Shown piece by piece: positions 50,885-61,700 of a stretch of DNA of 64,000 nt (positions within the stretch are counted from its first letter, which is position 1; the number at the start of each line of letters is the position of its first letter). Below the pieces are notes generated by a model. That model worked only from the letters and a program-made list of their open reading frames with translations, was not told where the DNA came from and made no database searches. The position numbers and the translations under genes are program-made. The stretch is from Glossina fuscipes (taxonomy: Eukaryota > Arthropoda > Insecta > Diptera > Glossinidae): contig NW_023998458.1 in NCBI RefSeq assembly GCF_014805625.2, forward strand, positions 1,035,480-1,099,479. The letters run 5' to 3'.

Positions 50885-50988
50885 GGGAGATGAACTATGC
50901 TTTGATGGGAAGCATAGATGTGCCGAAATTCTCACCTCCCAGCGGTGATCCCCGGGCAACGGCTTCGGCCGGCTAAGAAGAGTTTAAG
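50883..50988 (+). ncRNA. HDV-like self-cleaving ribozyme (predicted fold)
   Basis: Elements in the HDV order. P1: GGGGA 50,884-50,888 with TCCCC 50,949-50,953. J1/2 contains a perfect 8-bp hairpin, CTATGCTT 50,895-50,902 with AAGCATAG 50,910-50,917. P2: AAATTCT 50,926-50,932 with AGAGTTT 50,979-50,985, one G-U pair. P3: CACC 50,933-50,936 with GGTG 50,944-50,947, loop TCCCAGC supplying P1.1 C's. GGGCAAC 50,954-50,960 supplies P1.1 G's. P4: CGGC-TTCG-GCCG 50,960-50,971. J4/2: GCTAAG after P4, with C50,973 as the candidate catalytic cytosine. Cleavage would fall just before G50,883 or G50,884. The weak points are the 5-bp P1 (6-7 bp is usual) and that folding was by eye. Confidence 0.7.
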
Positions 50989-51351
50989 GTTTTGGGCTGC
51001 TAACTCGGCGACGAGTTTCTGAGAGATGGTGGAGGGGTTGGCTGGAAGAAGAGCTCTTACTCAATAAGCTAGTTACTACCGAGGAAATATATTGAATGGT
51101 ATTTAAGTACAATGAAGGTAGTAATCTAGCGAGTGCATCGTAGAGTCACATTAGACTAGTCTACCATGTTCAGTGCAATACCCGAGACCTATATATCTTG
51201 AAGAAAAGTAGTTCACTTGGGGCTGGCAACCAGGAAAGTATGGAGAATCCGAAGCAAGTACGGTTGTTTTTAACAACCGCCCAAAGTATGCCATAAGGCT
51301 TTGCAAAACAAACTGGGAGCCACGTGGGTCAGGAAGCTCGCCTCACAAAGC

Positions 51352-51582
51352 CACGTATGCCTGCGGGTATATGATGGACTTTGTCCTTAAGTCGTAATAA
51401 ATAAATTAATTATACTATTAATGCAAAAAGGAATTGACGGACGGCCTTCCCTTTGGCCGATTGATAGAAAATGTCTGGTAAATTAATTAATACATGCAAA
51501 AATGGAAAAGGGATATGACGAATAAGTTTTCCCCTTTTACCTATTTTTACTTTTGAACACATGTCACGGATGCCTGCGGGTA
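51352..51582. repeat. 18-bp direct repeat pair with internal ~78-bp units
   Basis: CACGTATGCCTGCGGGTA at 51,352-51,369 and CACGGATGCCTGCGGGTA at 51,565-51,582. Between them, TAAATTAATTA...ATGCAAAAA-GGAA occurs twice, near 51,402 and 51,480, each followed by a pyrimidine-rich CCTTCCC or TTCCCC stretch. Confidence 0.65.
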
Positions 51583-51590
51583 ATGGTGGT

Positions 51591-51918
51591 AATTGATCAA
51601 CAGCACAGGGGAAGCCTTATGGCGGAAGCAGTCAGTTGATCAATTTGTGAGTCCTGACTGCTTGGGTGCGGCCCTTCGGGGAGTACTCGTGGTGGTTGTG
51701 GTTGGCGAGTTCCTAGCTAAAATGTAACAATTGAGTGCAGCTAGGCCTCGCCATTCACCAGAGTGGGGTTTATTGTTCCATACACAATAAACTGATCTGG
51801 ACTCTGGTGCTGTTTAGGCCCCTACTCTGTGGGGATTGTCTAACTCGCCAGGGGGCGTAGTACGCTTAAAAGTGGCTTGGGCCACCGTGGGGTTAAGCCT
51901 TTCAGGCAGGAACCCACG
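51591..51918 (+). other. Structured RNA-like domain: consecutive perfect stem-loops
   Basis: Perfect inverted pairs in order: AATTGATCAAC 51,591-51,601 / 51,635-51,645; AGCAGTCAG 51,627-51,635 / CTGACTGCT 51,654-51,662 (competes with the first); CCC-TTCG-GGG 51,672-51,681; GGCGAG 51,704 / CTCGCC 51,747 enclosing CCTAGCT 51,712 / AGCTAGG 51,739; CACCAGAG 51,756 / CTCTGGTG 51,802 enclosing GTTTATTGT 51,768 / ACAATAAAC 51,784; CCCC 51,819 / GGGG 51,831; CGTGGGGTT 51,886 / AACCCACG 51,911 with one bulged G. Such density suggests selection on RNA shape, for example the 3' UTR bound by a LINE reverse transcriptase (inference). Confidence 0.6.
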
Positions 51919-51938
51919 TTAAACCCTTGCCACAAATT

Positions 51939-51953
51939 CTGAGCCGTGGTAGG
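51939..51953. repeat. 15-bp direct repeat, right copy
   Basis: CTGAGCCGTGGTAGG, followed by AT-rich flank TGTCTTATATATAATAA. Partner of 50,870-50,884. Confidence 0.75.
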
Positions 51954-52262
51954 TGTCTTATATATAATAATTTTTGCGCTAGCTTAAGCAAAATAGTAAA
52001 ATTTCAAACTAAGTTATTACTAAAATTTTACAGATGTAGGTTATCTTAATTAGGATATTACTTTTAATGTGTTATAGCTAGATTTATATTATGCAGAAAT
52101 ATTAGAAAATGTGAACTTAGCATAAGTGAGTAGTAACTAGAATATGATGAATCGATAATGCTACACTATGTCAATTTACGATTATGAACCAATTTTCACT
52201 ATGAAACATTGAAAACTAGATTTTGTCACCATATAAAGAAACAGTTTTCGTAAGAACGGCTA

Positions 52263-52626
52263 TTGGAGTCGCAATTCAAAAAATTGCACAAACCGATCCA
52301 AAGTTTCCATCATTTTCTACAACATCTTACAATATTTGTAGCAACATGGCGATATCATGTCGAAAGTACTTATAATGATTTCACAGCGATCCACCCACGG
52401 AACCATTTTTGTGCTTCTTCAAGTTTGTGGACGTGCGTGTCGGCCAAGCCATGCTGCAGCCTTTTCGGTGAACAGAGTGGTAATTAGGAAACTCCGTGTC
52501 TGATGAGTGCGGTGAGTGTGGCAGAACTTCTCATTCGATCGAAGAGTGTATACTAGACATGTGCCGCAACAAGTGGCCAAAAAATGGCATTTTCAGTCAA
52601 TTCGTGTCGCAACTTTTAAATTTTTG
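52263..52626 (+). pseudogene. Possible gag-like relic with a CCHC zinc knuckle
   Basis: A 74-codon frame (52,263-52,487) is followed, in another frame, by 52,499-52,626, which reads SDECGECGRTSHSIEEC, an exact C-x2-C-x4-H-x4-C zinc knuckle, then a stop after QLLNF. Zinc knuckles of this spacing are typical of retroelement Gag or ORF1 proteins and of some cellular RNA-binding proteins. The two parts need a frameshift to join, and the first part has no recognisable motif, so this would be a dead copy. It lies about 300 bp beyond the ribozyme-headed element, but I see no proof they belong together. Confidence 0.35.
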
Positions 52627-53765
52627 AACGCAAAACCGACGATTGGGATAGGATCGGTCAGCATCAGCATAAGTCTCTGAACGTCTTTGGTGGGCTTTGG
52701 TAGCAGATTACGCCAAATAAGCAAAAAACATAATGAACTTAGATGAGGAAGGATTTTCAGGGTTCCATGGCTAGCGTCGACGTAAGCTAAATAAATCAAT
52801 TATATTAAATGGAAAATTGTTATTTTATGTACAGGTAGATCAAAACTAAACTACCGAATTCAACCGATATATACCACCGTATTTTCCATTTCTTTATCAT
52901 TTTTACCTGTAGAAGTCGCTGGCCAAAATATCTTATTATAGTCGTCCATATCGCAGATTTCGCGTTTTGATGAACGTCTGAACTACTAAAGTCTTATGAC
53001 TCATGTCTTTACAATTTCTGTTTGATCGGTGCTTATTACGCAACTATGAAGTTTCTGAAAATTTTGTTCATCATATACAATAAGGCAATAGGAGAAATGT
53101 GCAGGTGTTGTGACTGTTTCCTGACAAAAATTCGATAAATATTTTTCATACGCTTAACGTACGAAATATATTTGCTAATAATAGCAAAATAAGATTAAAG
53201 AAAATGAAGAAATGTTTGTAAGAAAAAGGTTAAGAACAGTGAAAGAAAGAATAAATAAAAATATATATTAATATAATCCTAATAATAATCACAAAAAATC
53301 TATAAAAATGAATAAACGATTGAAATCGGAATAATGATTGCCCCAAATGATTTGCTTCCACTGTCTCTTTTTGCCTTTTACTTGCGGATAGATTTCTTAA
53401 AGAGCATAGCTTGATCCGTTGTGAGTGAGAGGGACATATAATATTTTAGGTTACTTAATATGATACATGTTCCCGTGAGAGTTGTCGATGTACGAAATCT
53501 TATAAACCTATTGATAAATTTAACAATAGCCGATAGCTGTTGAGAGAAATGTCTGAATGCCTGGGTTTCGTATCATTATAACAATTGAAAGACTTCTGCC
53601 AAGTGTCCACTACCGGTGATTTGAAATGAATGAAAGAAGGGGAAAATAGCTTTCGATTGTCGATGTATTTGAATTCTTATAACATCAAAAGAAACCGATT
53701 AATCTTAAAAAAAAAAACCTGAAAATTTTCCAACGACAAGATAAGAAAAGAAACGAAACGTAACC
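52627..53765. other. No gene seen
   Basis: AT-rich sequence with short opposing ORFs only. Confidence 0.55.
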
Positions 53766-53869
53766 TAAGCAGATTTTCTACGATTTCTTTTTCTTTTTAT
53801 TGGGATATTCAANNNNNNNNNNTAAGCAGATTTTCTACGATTTCTTTTTCTTTTTATTGGGATATTCAA
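53766..53869. other. 10-bp N gap with identical 47-bp flanks
   Basis: N at 53,813-53,822. The 47 bases at 53,766-53,812 recur exactly at 53,823-53,869. The two contig ends overlap and should probably be merged. The duplicated peptide predicted across this gap is an artefact. Confidence 0.88.
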
Positions 53870-53932
53870 AAATAAAAAACAAAAAAAAAAATAAAACACC
53901 GAAAATAAATAAAAAAATAGACAAAATATATT

Positions 53933-53935
<3 letters not shown>

Positions 53936-53966
<31 letters not shown>
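53936..53966. repeat. (AT)n microsatellite
   Basis: Pure AT run of 31 bases, then CATATATATTC. Confidence 0.88.
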
Positions 53967-53972
<6 letters not shown>

Positions 53973-56900
53973 TATTCTGCATTGACAGTTAAGAGGAAGG
54001 TAGACATTTAACGAAATTTAACGCACTTACGAAAATAGTCTCTCCTTCTCTCTCGCCTTCTTGACATGGGCAACTGGCTGCTTATTAACCAGCGGACATA
54101 TCGATTGAATGAACGAATGAATGAATGCACAATCGTATGACCAGCATTATGTGATTGGCATTTTATAAATGCAATTTGTATTGTAAATGCAACGGACAGA
54201 GGTACGAAAATAAAAAATTCAAAAACAAATGTAATGGCGAGAAATAGTTAAACGGCTGACAGACGGCATTACCGCTTACCACCACTTTTTTGCTTATTTG
54301 TTTCTACCTTTAAGGTAATCACTCTCTCGAGGGGATAAATGAATTATTGCATGCGTATTTGTGTGTAAACTGTAATCAAGTTGAATAATCGCTGCCCAAA
54401 GAGATCAATGGTTAGTTATAAACCGATGATATGTGGCCTCTAAGGCCTTTTCTTAATATTCCCCATTAACCTTTGTTTAAGCCGAATTAACTGACATCTT
54501 TAACTTATGGAAAACGGAAACACGTCAAGCGTACAATCATTTGAGTTAAGCGTACAGAAGCTTAAAAAGATTTTATTATGTTTTTCTTTTCATTTTTCTC
54601 TCTTCTTAATAACTAAAAAGAGAAAATGGAAACAATTCGTGTTTAAGTTAATTTTCAATTGCAACGTGCTGTTAAAAGAGAAAAGGAAAAGACAATGCAT
54701 TGATTGTTTTCGTTAATTAAGCAAATAAATCTCAAAAAGTGTGTTTACGGCCGGCCTGTGAAGTTAACTTTTTTTTGAATAGCCATTCGTCAGAGTTACC
54801 ACACGAAGAAAGCTGCCGCATGTGCGGCTAAGCATCAGCCGTTTATGGCAAAGAGAAAATACAAACATTTATTCATCGTAAACTTTTCGCTACAAATGTT
54901 TACTGAAAGAAATTTTGCCTTCAAGGTTTTTCATCAATAATAAAATGAATGAAACGACCACTTTTAGTAATGAAGCGGCTTTAAAGCTACACACACTACT
55001 CTAACATGGAAAATCATGATTCTCTATATAATCATGTGAGGATTTGCTATGGATCAAAGCTATTATTAAACTAATTAACAGATTAATTAATTTATCTTCT
55101 TGCAAAAAAAAAAAAAATAGTAACAAGAGCATCTTTCAGTTGATAAATAGTATTCTATATCTTGTTTTGTAATCATATGCTGTTTAGTAACTTATACTTT
55201 TAATTTGCTCGGAAAATTTCAGATCAAAAAAATTCAATGCCGTTTGGAGCTGCATTCCAACAAAGCCAGATCACTACATGGAGCATTAAAAGTTCCATGC
55301 ACTTGATTTCGTTATGTAAACTATAGAAAAAAAAAAAATTTTTAATCTCTCAACTAATTCGAGCGATTGTCTACTAACTTAAGGTTTCACATGATAAATT
55401 TTTCGTAGATCAGCAAGAGCCATGTGATGCTCTACGGGTTTGAGTCGAATAAGAAGTACGTGAATAACCTAGAAAACCCTAGAAAGTTTTCGTTGTTTTT
55501 TTTTTTCTTTTTTGCATGGCATCCGTCCATCCATCCATATTGCAAAACCGGCTACTATACGTTCGGAGCAATCAACTGAGAAGTACCGGACCATGCGACT
55601 TGCTCGCCAAACTCGACCTGTTCCAACTGACATTTGTGTTCGCCTCGATGAGACAGGCACTTAGTGAGCAGCGCTTGACTTCTTAAAAGTCCACAATCAT
55701 CAGGTGTGATAAATATTATCGTTTTTTTCATTCTCACATGATAAGCGCGTACTTTCTACAAAACAATTCCCGTTTGAAAAACACAAACCTGATAACAATA
55801 AAGATTTTAAAAAGTCATTTAATCAGTATTCAGTGGTTTTTTGTGAAATTGCAAATAAAAGAAAACAACAATAGCCCATGAAGATGACCGATATTCTACT
55901 GACTGACAAGTTTCAAATTAATAGTTTGCCCTAAGTCATGGTCTGTCCATGAAATATACGAAAAATAAAAATAAGTTAATTTCATTCGTTTATAATGCAT
56001 TTTATGTCTTCAGTTTGATCATCCTAAGCACGTAGCACATATTGTATCGATAAAGTCTAGACTGGAGAAATATTTATTTTAACATGTAACTTAAAGAGAG
56101 AATTCCAATATATTTTCTGTTCATTTTTACAAATAGCTACAAAAAGCATGCGCACTATGTCAACGTAAGATTACACGAAATGAATATTCAAAGGGGTAAA
56201 AATATTTTCTAAAATTATATTATTTAAGTCATTTAACTGTCACTAAACGAAATAAATTCCAAATAACGTCATACTTTTAAATAATAAATCATTTATCTAA
56301 TCATTTGAATAAAACTTTCTATATTATAAATAAGGTTGACGGTATACTACTAATCACCGCGTAGGCACACGAGTACATGTCCAGATATTCACAAAAACAA
56401 TCGTTCCGTTGACTTTTACAAATTTTACAAAATCCGTTAACAGTCATTGGTCCGAAAAATCCCGGAGTGTTTCAGCAGGAACGCCATTTATATCCAGCGG
56501 TACGGAGTTGGTTGCATAGCTGAGAATTACTATTAAACTAGGAGATAATTGAAGGCAGACAACTGAAGGCTATAACTAAACCATTACTTCCTCTAAGTTT
56601 TTTAATCAAATCTTATATCGATATCAGTACGATTTTCATCATTGTTACCTACACTTTTCAAGTACCTACACTTTCAAGTCCAAGTGATTTGAAAAATTTC
56701 AAATTCGTCAGCTTTTCGTACCTTCACTTGTTTCGTTTGCGTTTGCTTGGTATCTTCTTGCTGCTGCTTACCTACCCGCGATTTTATTCTCAGTTTTTAG
56801 TTTCTTTCCTACTGTTTAATTTTAATGCGTGAGAGAATCCATTAACCGTCTGTCAGGCTAAATGTACATAAAATGTTCAAAAAAGGTCCGCAAATTCATT

Positions 56901-58756
56901 GCAAAAGAATTCCGATTTTTTCTTTAGCTTTCAAAAAAAAACGAAGGTAATAATCGTTATCGTATATGATATAAAAATTATTTTAAAAAATGAGTAACAG
57001 AGGGATAAATGGAATGCAATTTCCTCTTTACACTTATTACAAGGCCCAAGTGATGATTATACCACATATAGGAAATACGTTTATAGCAAGAAGGATGGAG
57101 TTTACTGTATATTTATTGGTGAAACTTTATTGATAGTATTTACGGTAACCGTGTAGAGGGACAGAGAAAAGCCGTTTCTTCCAGCGTGTGGTACATTAGA
57201 GCCAGTAAGCGAAAAATTACTCGAGTTCATATCCAGGGAATTCCTAGGGGGTAATGTGTACTCAAAAGCTCACAAACGAAGTCTTCCATGGCATAAGTAT
57301 ATGAGCCATTCTAATCTGAAATTGGCTTGAAGCAATATGCTCAAGAAGGCGTTATGTCCAGTTATCGAGGTACTTGTTTTCTCTTGCAATTTTTTTTCTT
57401 TTTTATTTAATCGCTTTAAATCGTTTTCTGCCGAAAAGGCTCTTTGCTTTAGAGGAAGTGCTACGCGAAGAACTAGCCGACTCAAACTGCTTTCGGGACT
57501 ACGACATCAATAAGTTCTAAAAACGCTGTGATAGAATAATTATGTGTAAGGATGCTCTATAGTGACTTTTTCGCAAGGGAGAAGATTTTGAGACAAACGC
57601 CCGCCCCCACTACTTCTTAATTTGTTTTGTACTTTTTTCACGTTCCTCCTTTCTTTTCTTCCTTCCTTCCTTTGCTTTCCATTATGCTTGCCTTACTTCA
57701 AGCCTCTCGTTTAATTGACTGCTTTATCTTTTTCTCGTTGACATTTGTTTTCTTCGTCATCTACAAATTCATAGAAAGTAGCGCACACTTTTTTAGTCAC
57801 GTACTCACTTCTGAGCTTTTTTCTATTCTCGTGAAAAAGCAGGGCAAAGCAAGGCGAACACAAGAGTTTGATCCTTAAAAAGGAAAAAATAGAAAAAAGT
57901 CGACTATGAACCCAAAGTTCATAGACTTTTTTTTTAAATTTCTCACCATGATTGGAAATTGTGCACCGCGCGAAGCCCACCAGCATAAAGAAGAAGATGG
58001 ATAAGACTAACTAGCAGTTTATTCTTCTATAGGCCTTTTTCGACCCTATACATAACTCCGTTAGGAAAGCCGCATTCAAAGAAAGCTTTTTTATTATTAT
58101 AAGGAGGTTATATTGTCTCGCTAAGTCGGAGTGACTTTCAATTTTATTTAAATTAATTAGGCCAGGTGTCGATACCGTTTATATAAAAATAGTCTTTGTG
58201 CTTTCTTCACACAGCTTAAAATTCTATTTGCAATTTTTCACATAAGATCGTATATCTATCTGTCTATCTGAATGCTGATTCAATCGTTATGCATCTCTCA
58301 ACTTGTCGATCGAATTCGCTTTAAAATCAATAACATTTTAATTATCAGCAACTTTTCACTGACGAGATACAAACACTTTAGAAATGAATAAAAACAATTC
58401 CTCAATTAAATTAAATATTTCAATATCCACTTTATTGCTAATAGCTTACAAAAGTAATAATAATAATAAACAACGACGTACTAACGATATATATATTTGC
58501 AAACAAACATGTATACAAACGCGTTATTTATTATTTGACATTTAATTATATAAAAACAACATAACACAAATTCTTTTCTAAATGAAAATTTTTAATGCAA
58601 AAAAAGAAAAAAAAAAAAAAAATTGCGTCGTTAATTAAATGAAAAAATTAAACAAAAAAAATGTATATATTTTTTGTTTTTAAATCGCCGCTCTGCTATA
58701 AAAATCTTTACTTTATTTATTTGTGGTTATTACTATTATTAAATTGAACGATAAAC

Positions 58757-58772
58757 GAGAGAGAGAGAGAGA
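58757..58772. repeat. (GA)8 microsatellite
   Basis: GAGAGAGAGAGAGAGA. Runs of this kind can bind GAGA factor in flies, but no promoter is visible here. Confidence 0.75.
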
Positions 58773-61700
58773 CTGGGGAATAAGTGACAAAGTACCAAAA
58801 CGAGTGATTTATAACCGAATATTTTAAAGTGATTAGTATGCAGTGCCAGCAGTTTCTGTTGAGACAAACTTTACGTAAAAAACAAACTATAGCTAAAAAA
58901 ATATTAAAAAAAGGAAAATAAATAAATAAATAAAAAAAAATCCGAAAGAAAAAAAAACTTTAATGATAATGTTAACTACTACTAGTTTTGCTTTTTTTGG
59001 GTGGATATCCGGTTATTTCAGAAAAGTAAACAACTAATAATAATATTAATGATTTTTTATTTTTTTTTTTTTTTTTTCTTTTTTTTTTTTTTGCTTATAA
59101 TGTCAGTTTTTGCAAAAGCAGTAAATTTTTATTACCTAAATAATGCCATATAGGGGCAATTGTTTTTCCCAAATAACTCTTAATGGATTTAGTTAATTAA
59201 ATTTTATATGCAATGTTAATAAAAATGATTTAAAGTTTTTTAAAAATAATAATAACAATAATAATAATAATAATTTGTGTGAATAACAAGGTTACACAAG
59301 ACTATTCTTAAAACTTGAGACCAGGTGTTAGTCAGATTGAAATTTTTATGCTGTGGCAGAAAATACTTTTAAACGAAAGGTACATCGGTCCATTTTAAGA
59401 GGTAATTTCTTAAAATTTTGCAAAATTCAAACCCAAGTAGAAAGCAATTTTCACTCTACTTAGCTTACGCCAATAGTAAGAGAGAAACTATTTGCGAAGG
59501 CTTTCTAACTTTAACCAACATGCAAGAAGCACTAAAGTTCTGCTTAGTGTGAACTTTTTATTATGCTACAATATATATATGTATACACGATACTTTATTC
59601 ATAGAAATTATTCGCTGGAACTTTTGCATTACTGTACAGTATACAATACGGTGTACGTGACTTTACCAAGTAGTTTTTTTTTCCAATTTAATAATTATTT
59701 ATGTACATGTGGTTTGCTAATAATTATACACATATGTGCACAAATCTTAAATTGTTATTATTATTATTATTATGCGGTATTAGGTCATTATTTGTGTGGG
59801 TTTGTGTGTGTTTGCGTGTTTGCATGTTTACCATTCAATTACAAACTGATTACGGAAAGCTCAAACTCTTGAAGAAGATGAAAGTAAGCCAACATTCACT
59901 TGAGGTTTACGGACAGTGCACATTGTAGGGCGGAAACGATTCTTCACTTTAGACTGCACGTAATCTCAAATCAATAATCTCCCAATATTTACGATATGAT
60001 ATTTTTAACATTCATTTGTATTTTATCCATTATTGCAGAAAACGCCTTTTAGATGGTGACGAAGCTAGAGCTAAAGTTTTGAAGCACTCTATGTGTGTGT
60101 ACAAGTAACTAAGTTAACTTCCTAAGATTCCTAAAAATCCTCTTTAGTGGAAGAACATTTATTTTCGCTCAAAATTTTTAATCGCACGCTTCAGAGGAAG
60201 TACTGTTTGTCAATGCGAAGCTTCCTTTTCCATTCAACCATTAGACTAGGGAGTACGAAGCTCACAAAAGACATGTAAGTTACCTCCCTCGTTCGTCTTG
60301 TTTTCTTTTTTGCTAAGTCTTGCTTAAATCTGCAAAAAGCAGTCCCTAAAGCTCGCTCGTGTTAGCAATATTGGACAAACTTTTCAGTTTTTAGTTAATC
60401 GATAAACCTGCTTTATATCTCGAGCAGTTCCTATTGGTTGCTGGTATTAGGACTGTGAGGAAAACGTGAGGCTCATGGTCAAAGGGCGAACATTTCTACA
60501 CCAGCTGCCGTGTAATTTGGTTGAAAAACTATCACCATGAAAACAAGTACATCAAGACCTCGAATATATACAGCGAGAGTTGTAAACCGACTATACCCAT
60601 GAGTAGACGGTGAGATAGGTCGATGATCGCAGCTTCAAATCCCCGTGCGGTGGAGCTTGTTTAGTTGTAGTGTAGTAGTAGTGAAGGCACGCACTAGGCT
60701 TCAGGGACATGCTATCCCGCTCCTTTCTGGCCGTAATCGTGTTACACGTTTAGGGAATATAAAAAAAGAAACAAGCTGTGTAGAAGCATGATGAAAAAAA
60801 GTGATCCAAGCAATCGAGCCCTGAAACAGTGACAAACCATGATGAAGAAATAAAATAAATAGGTGCAAACAAGGCTCTGCTTGCTTAGGCACTATAAAAG
60901 CTTCAGTCTCTATACCTTACGAGCTTTGTGTGAAGCAAAGGAAACAGAGGTCGAAACATGCGTACATCGATTTCTTTTATGAGGAATGACTGCTTTCAGG
61001 GTTACAAAGTAAGTTAAAAGGAGTGACTCAAGATGTTGAGACCCTAAACAGGAGCAATACTAAGAAGACGAAAGAACATAAATGCAAACGAATGGCGATC
61101 TTAATGCTTACTCTCTCTATAGAAATATTGATCTCCACCACAAATATTGCGATCTCTGAGCACCGTGAATCCACTTCACTTGGAAAATGAGTGCAACCTG
61201 TGCATTAATTTCATTTATAAGATCTGATTTACTCTAGTGGCAAGATAGTCTCTCTCCAGGTTTACTTTCTGGGAGCTGACCTTAGCTTTGGAAAAGTAAT
61301 GTTCTTCTAAGCTTAAACAAATGCATTCCTTAAACAAGTGCATTCGGTGAAAAAAACAAAGTCGAGGAAAAAGGTTTTGTTTTATTTTGTTTGATTTTCT
61401 CGATTTTTCTCTACTTAGTTTAATGAAAAATTCCAAAGTTAAAAGTAAATTGAGATTTTTTACTTTTATACAGAATCTGCGAAATGGAAGGAAACCAGAC
61501 GGAGAAATTAAACTAAATTGATTTACATTTCACTTTGGATTTCATTTGAGTCGCGGTTTTTTGCATGTTTTTCAAAAATTTCTCCACGCCCCTATTTCTT
61601 CAACAAGAAAAAAAAGGAAAAGAAAAGAAAAACTCTTTACTCATTCTTCACAGATTCAACAGATAGTAAATTTTCGACAAGTGTGCGAAATCATTCCAAA

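Larger units (their letters stand above)
50883..51938 (+). mobile_element. Candidate non-autonomous retroelement headed by an HDV-like ribozyme
   Basis: About 1.06 kb, clearly GC-richer than its surroundings, with no ORF of 60 codons, bounded by the 15-bp direct repeat CTGAGCCGTGGTAGG. The 5' end is the ribozyme-like fold (50,883-50,988); the middle holds an 18-bp direct repeat (51,352-51,369 and 51,565-51,582, 17/18 identical) around two related AT-rich units of about 78 bp; the 3' third is a series of stem-loops. There is no poly-A tail; the 3' end is ...GCCACAAATT. HDV-like ribozymes are known at the 5' ends of R2, RTE and some LOA-clade LINEs, where they release the element RNA from a co-transcript. 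The parent LINE is not identified here. It may be a deletion derivative joining a 5' UTR and a 3' UTR. Confidence 0.65.

Noticed and set aside
52501..52530. CTGATGAG...GCAGAA, hammerhead-like
   Set aside because: No GAAA and no stem II; the same bases are better explained by the zinc-knuckle codons.
53765..54007. 80-codon ORF with a repeated C-terminal peptide
   Set aside because: The repeat is the duplicated gap edge and the rest is an AT microsatellite.
58360..58388. CTGACGA...GAAA, hammerhead-like core
   Set aside because: The bases between do not form stem II, and stems I and III are absent.
59492..59872. 126-codon ORF
   Set aside because: Low-complexity (TTA)n and GT-rich content; no recognisable domain.
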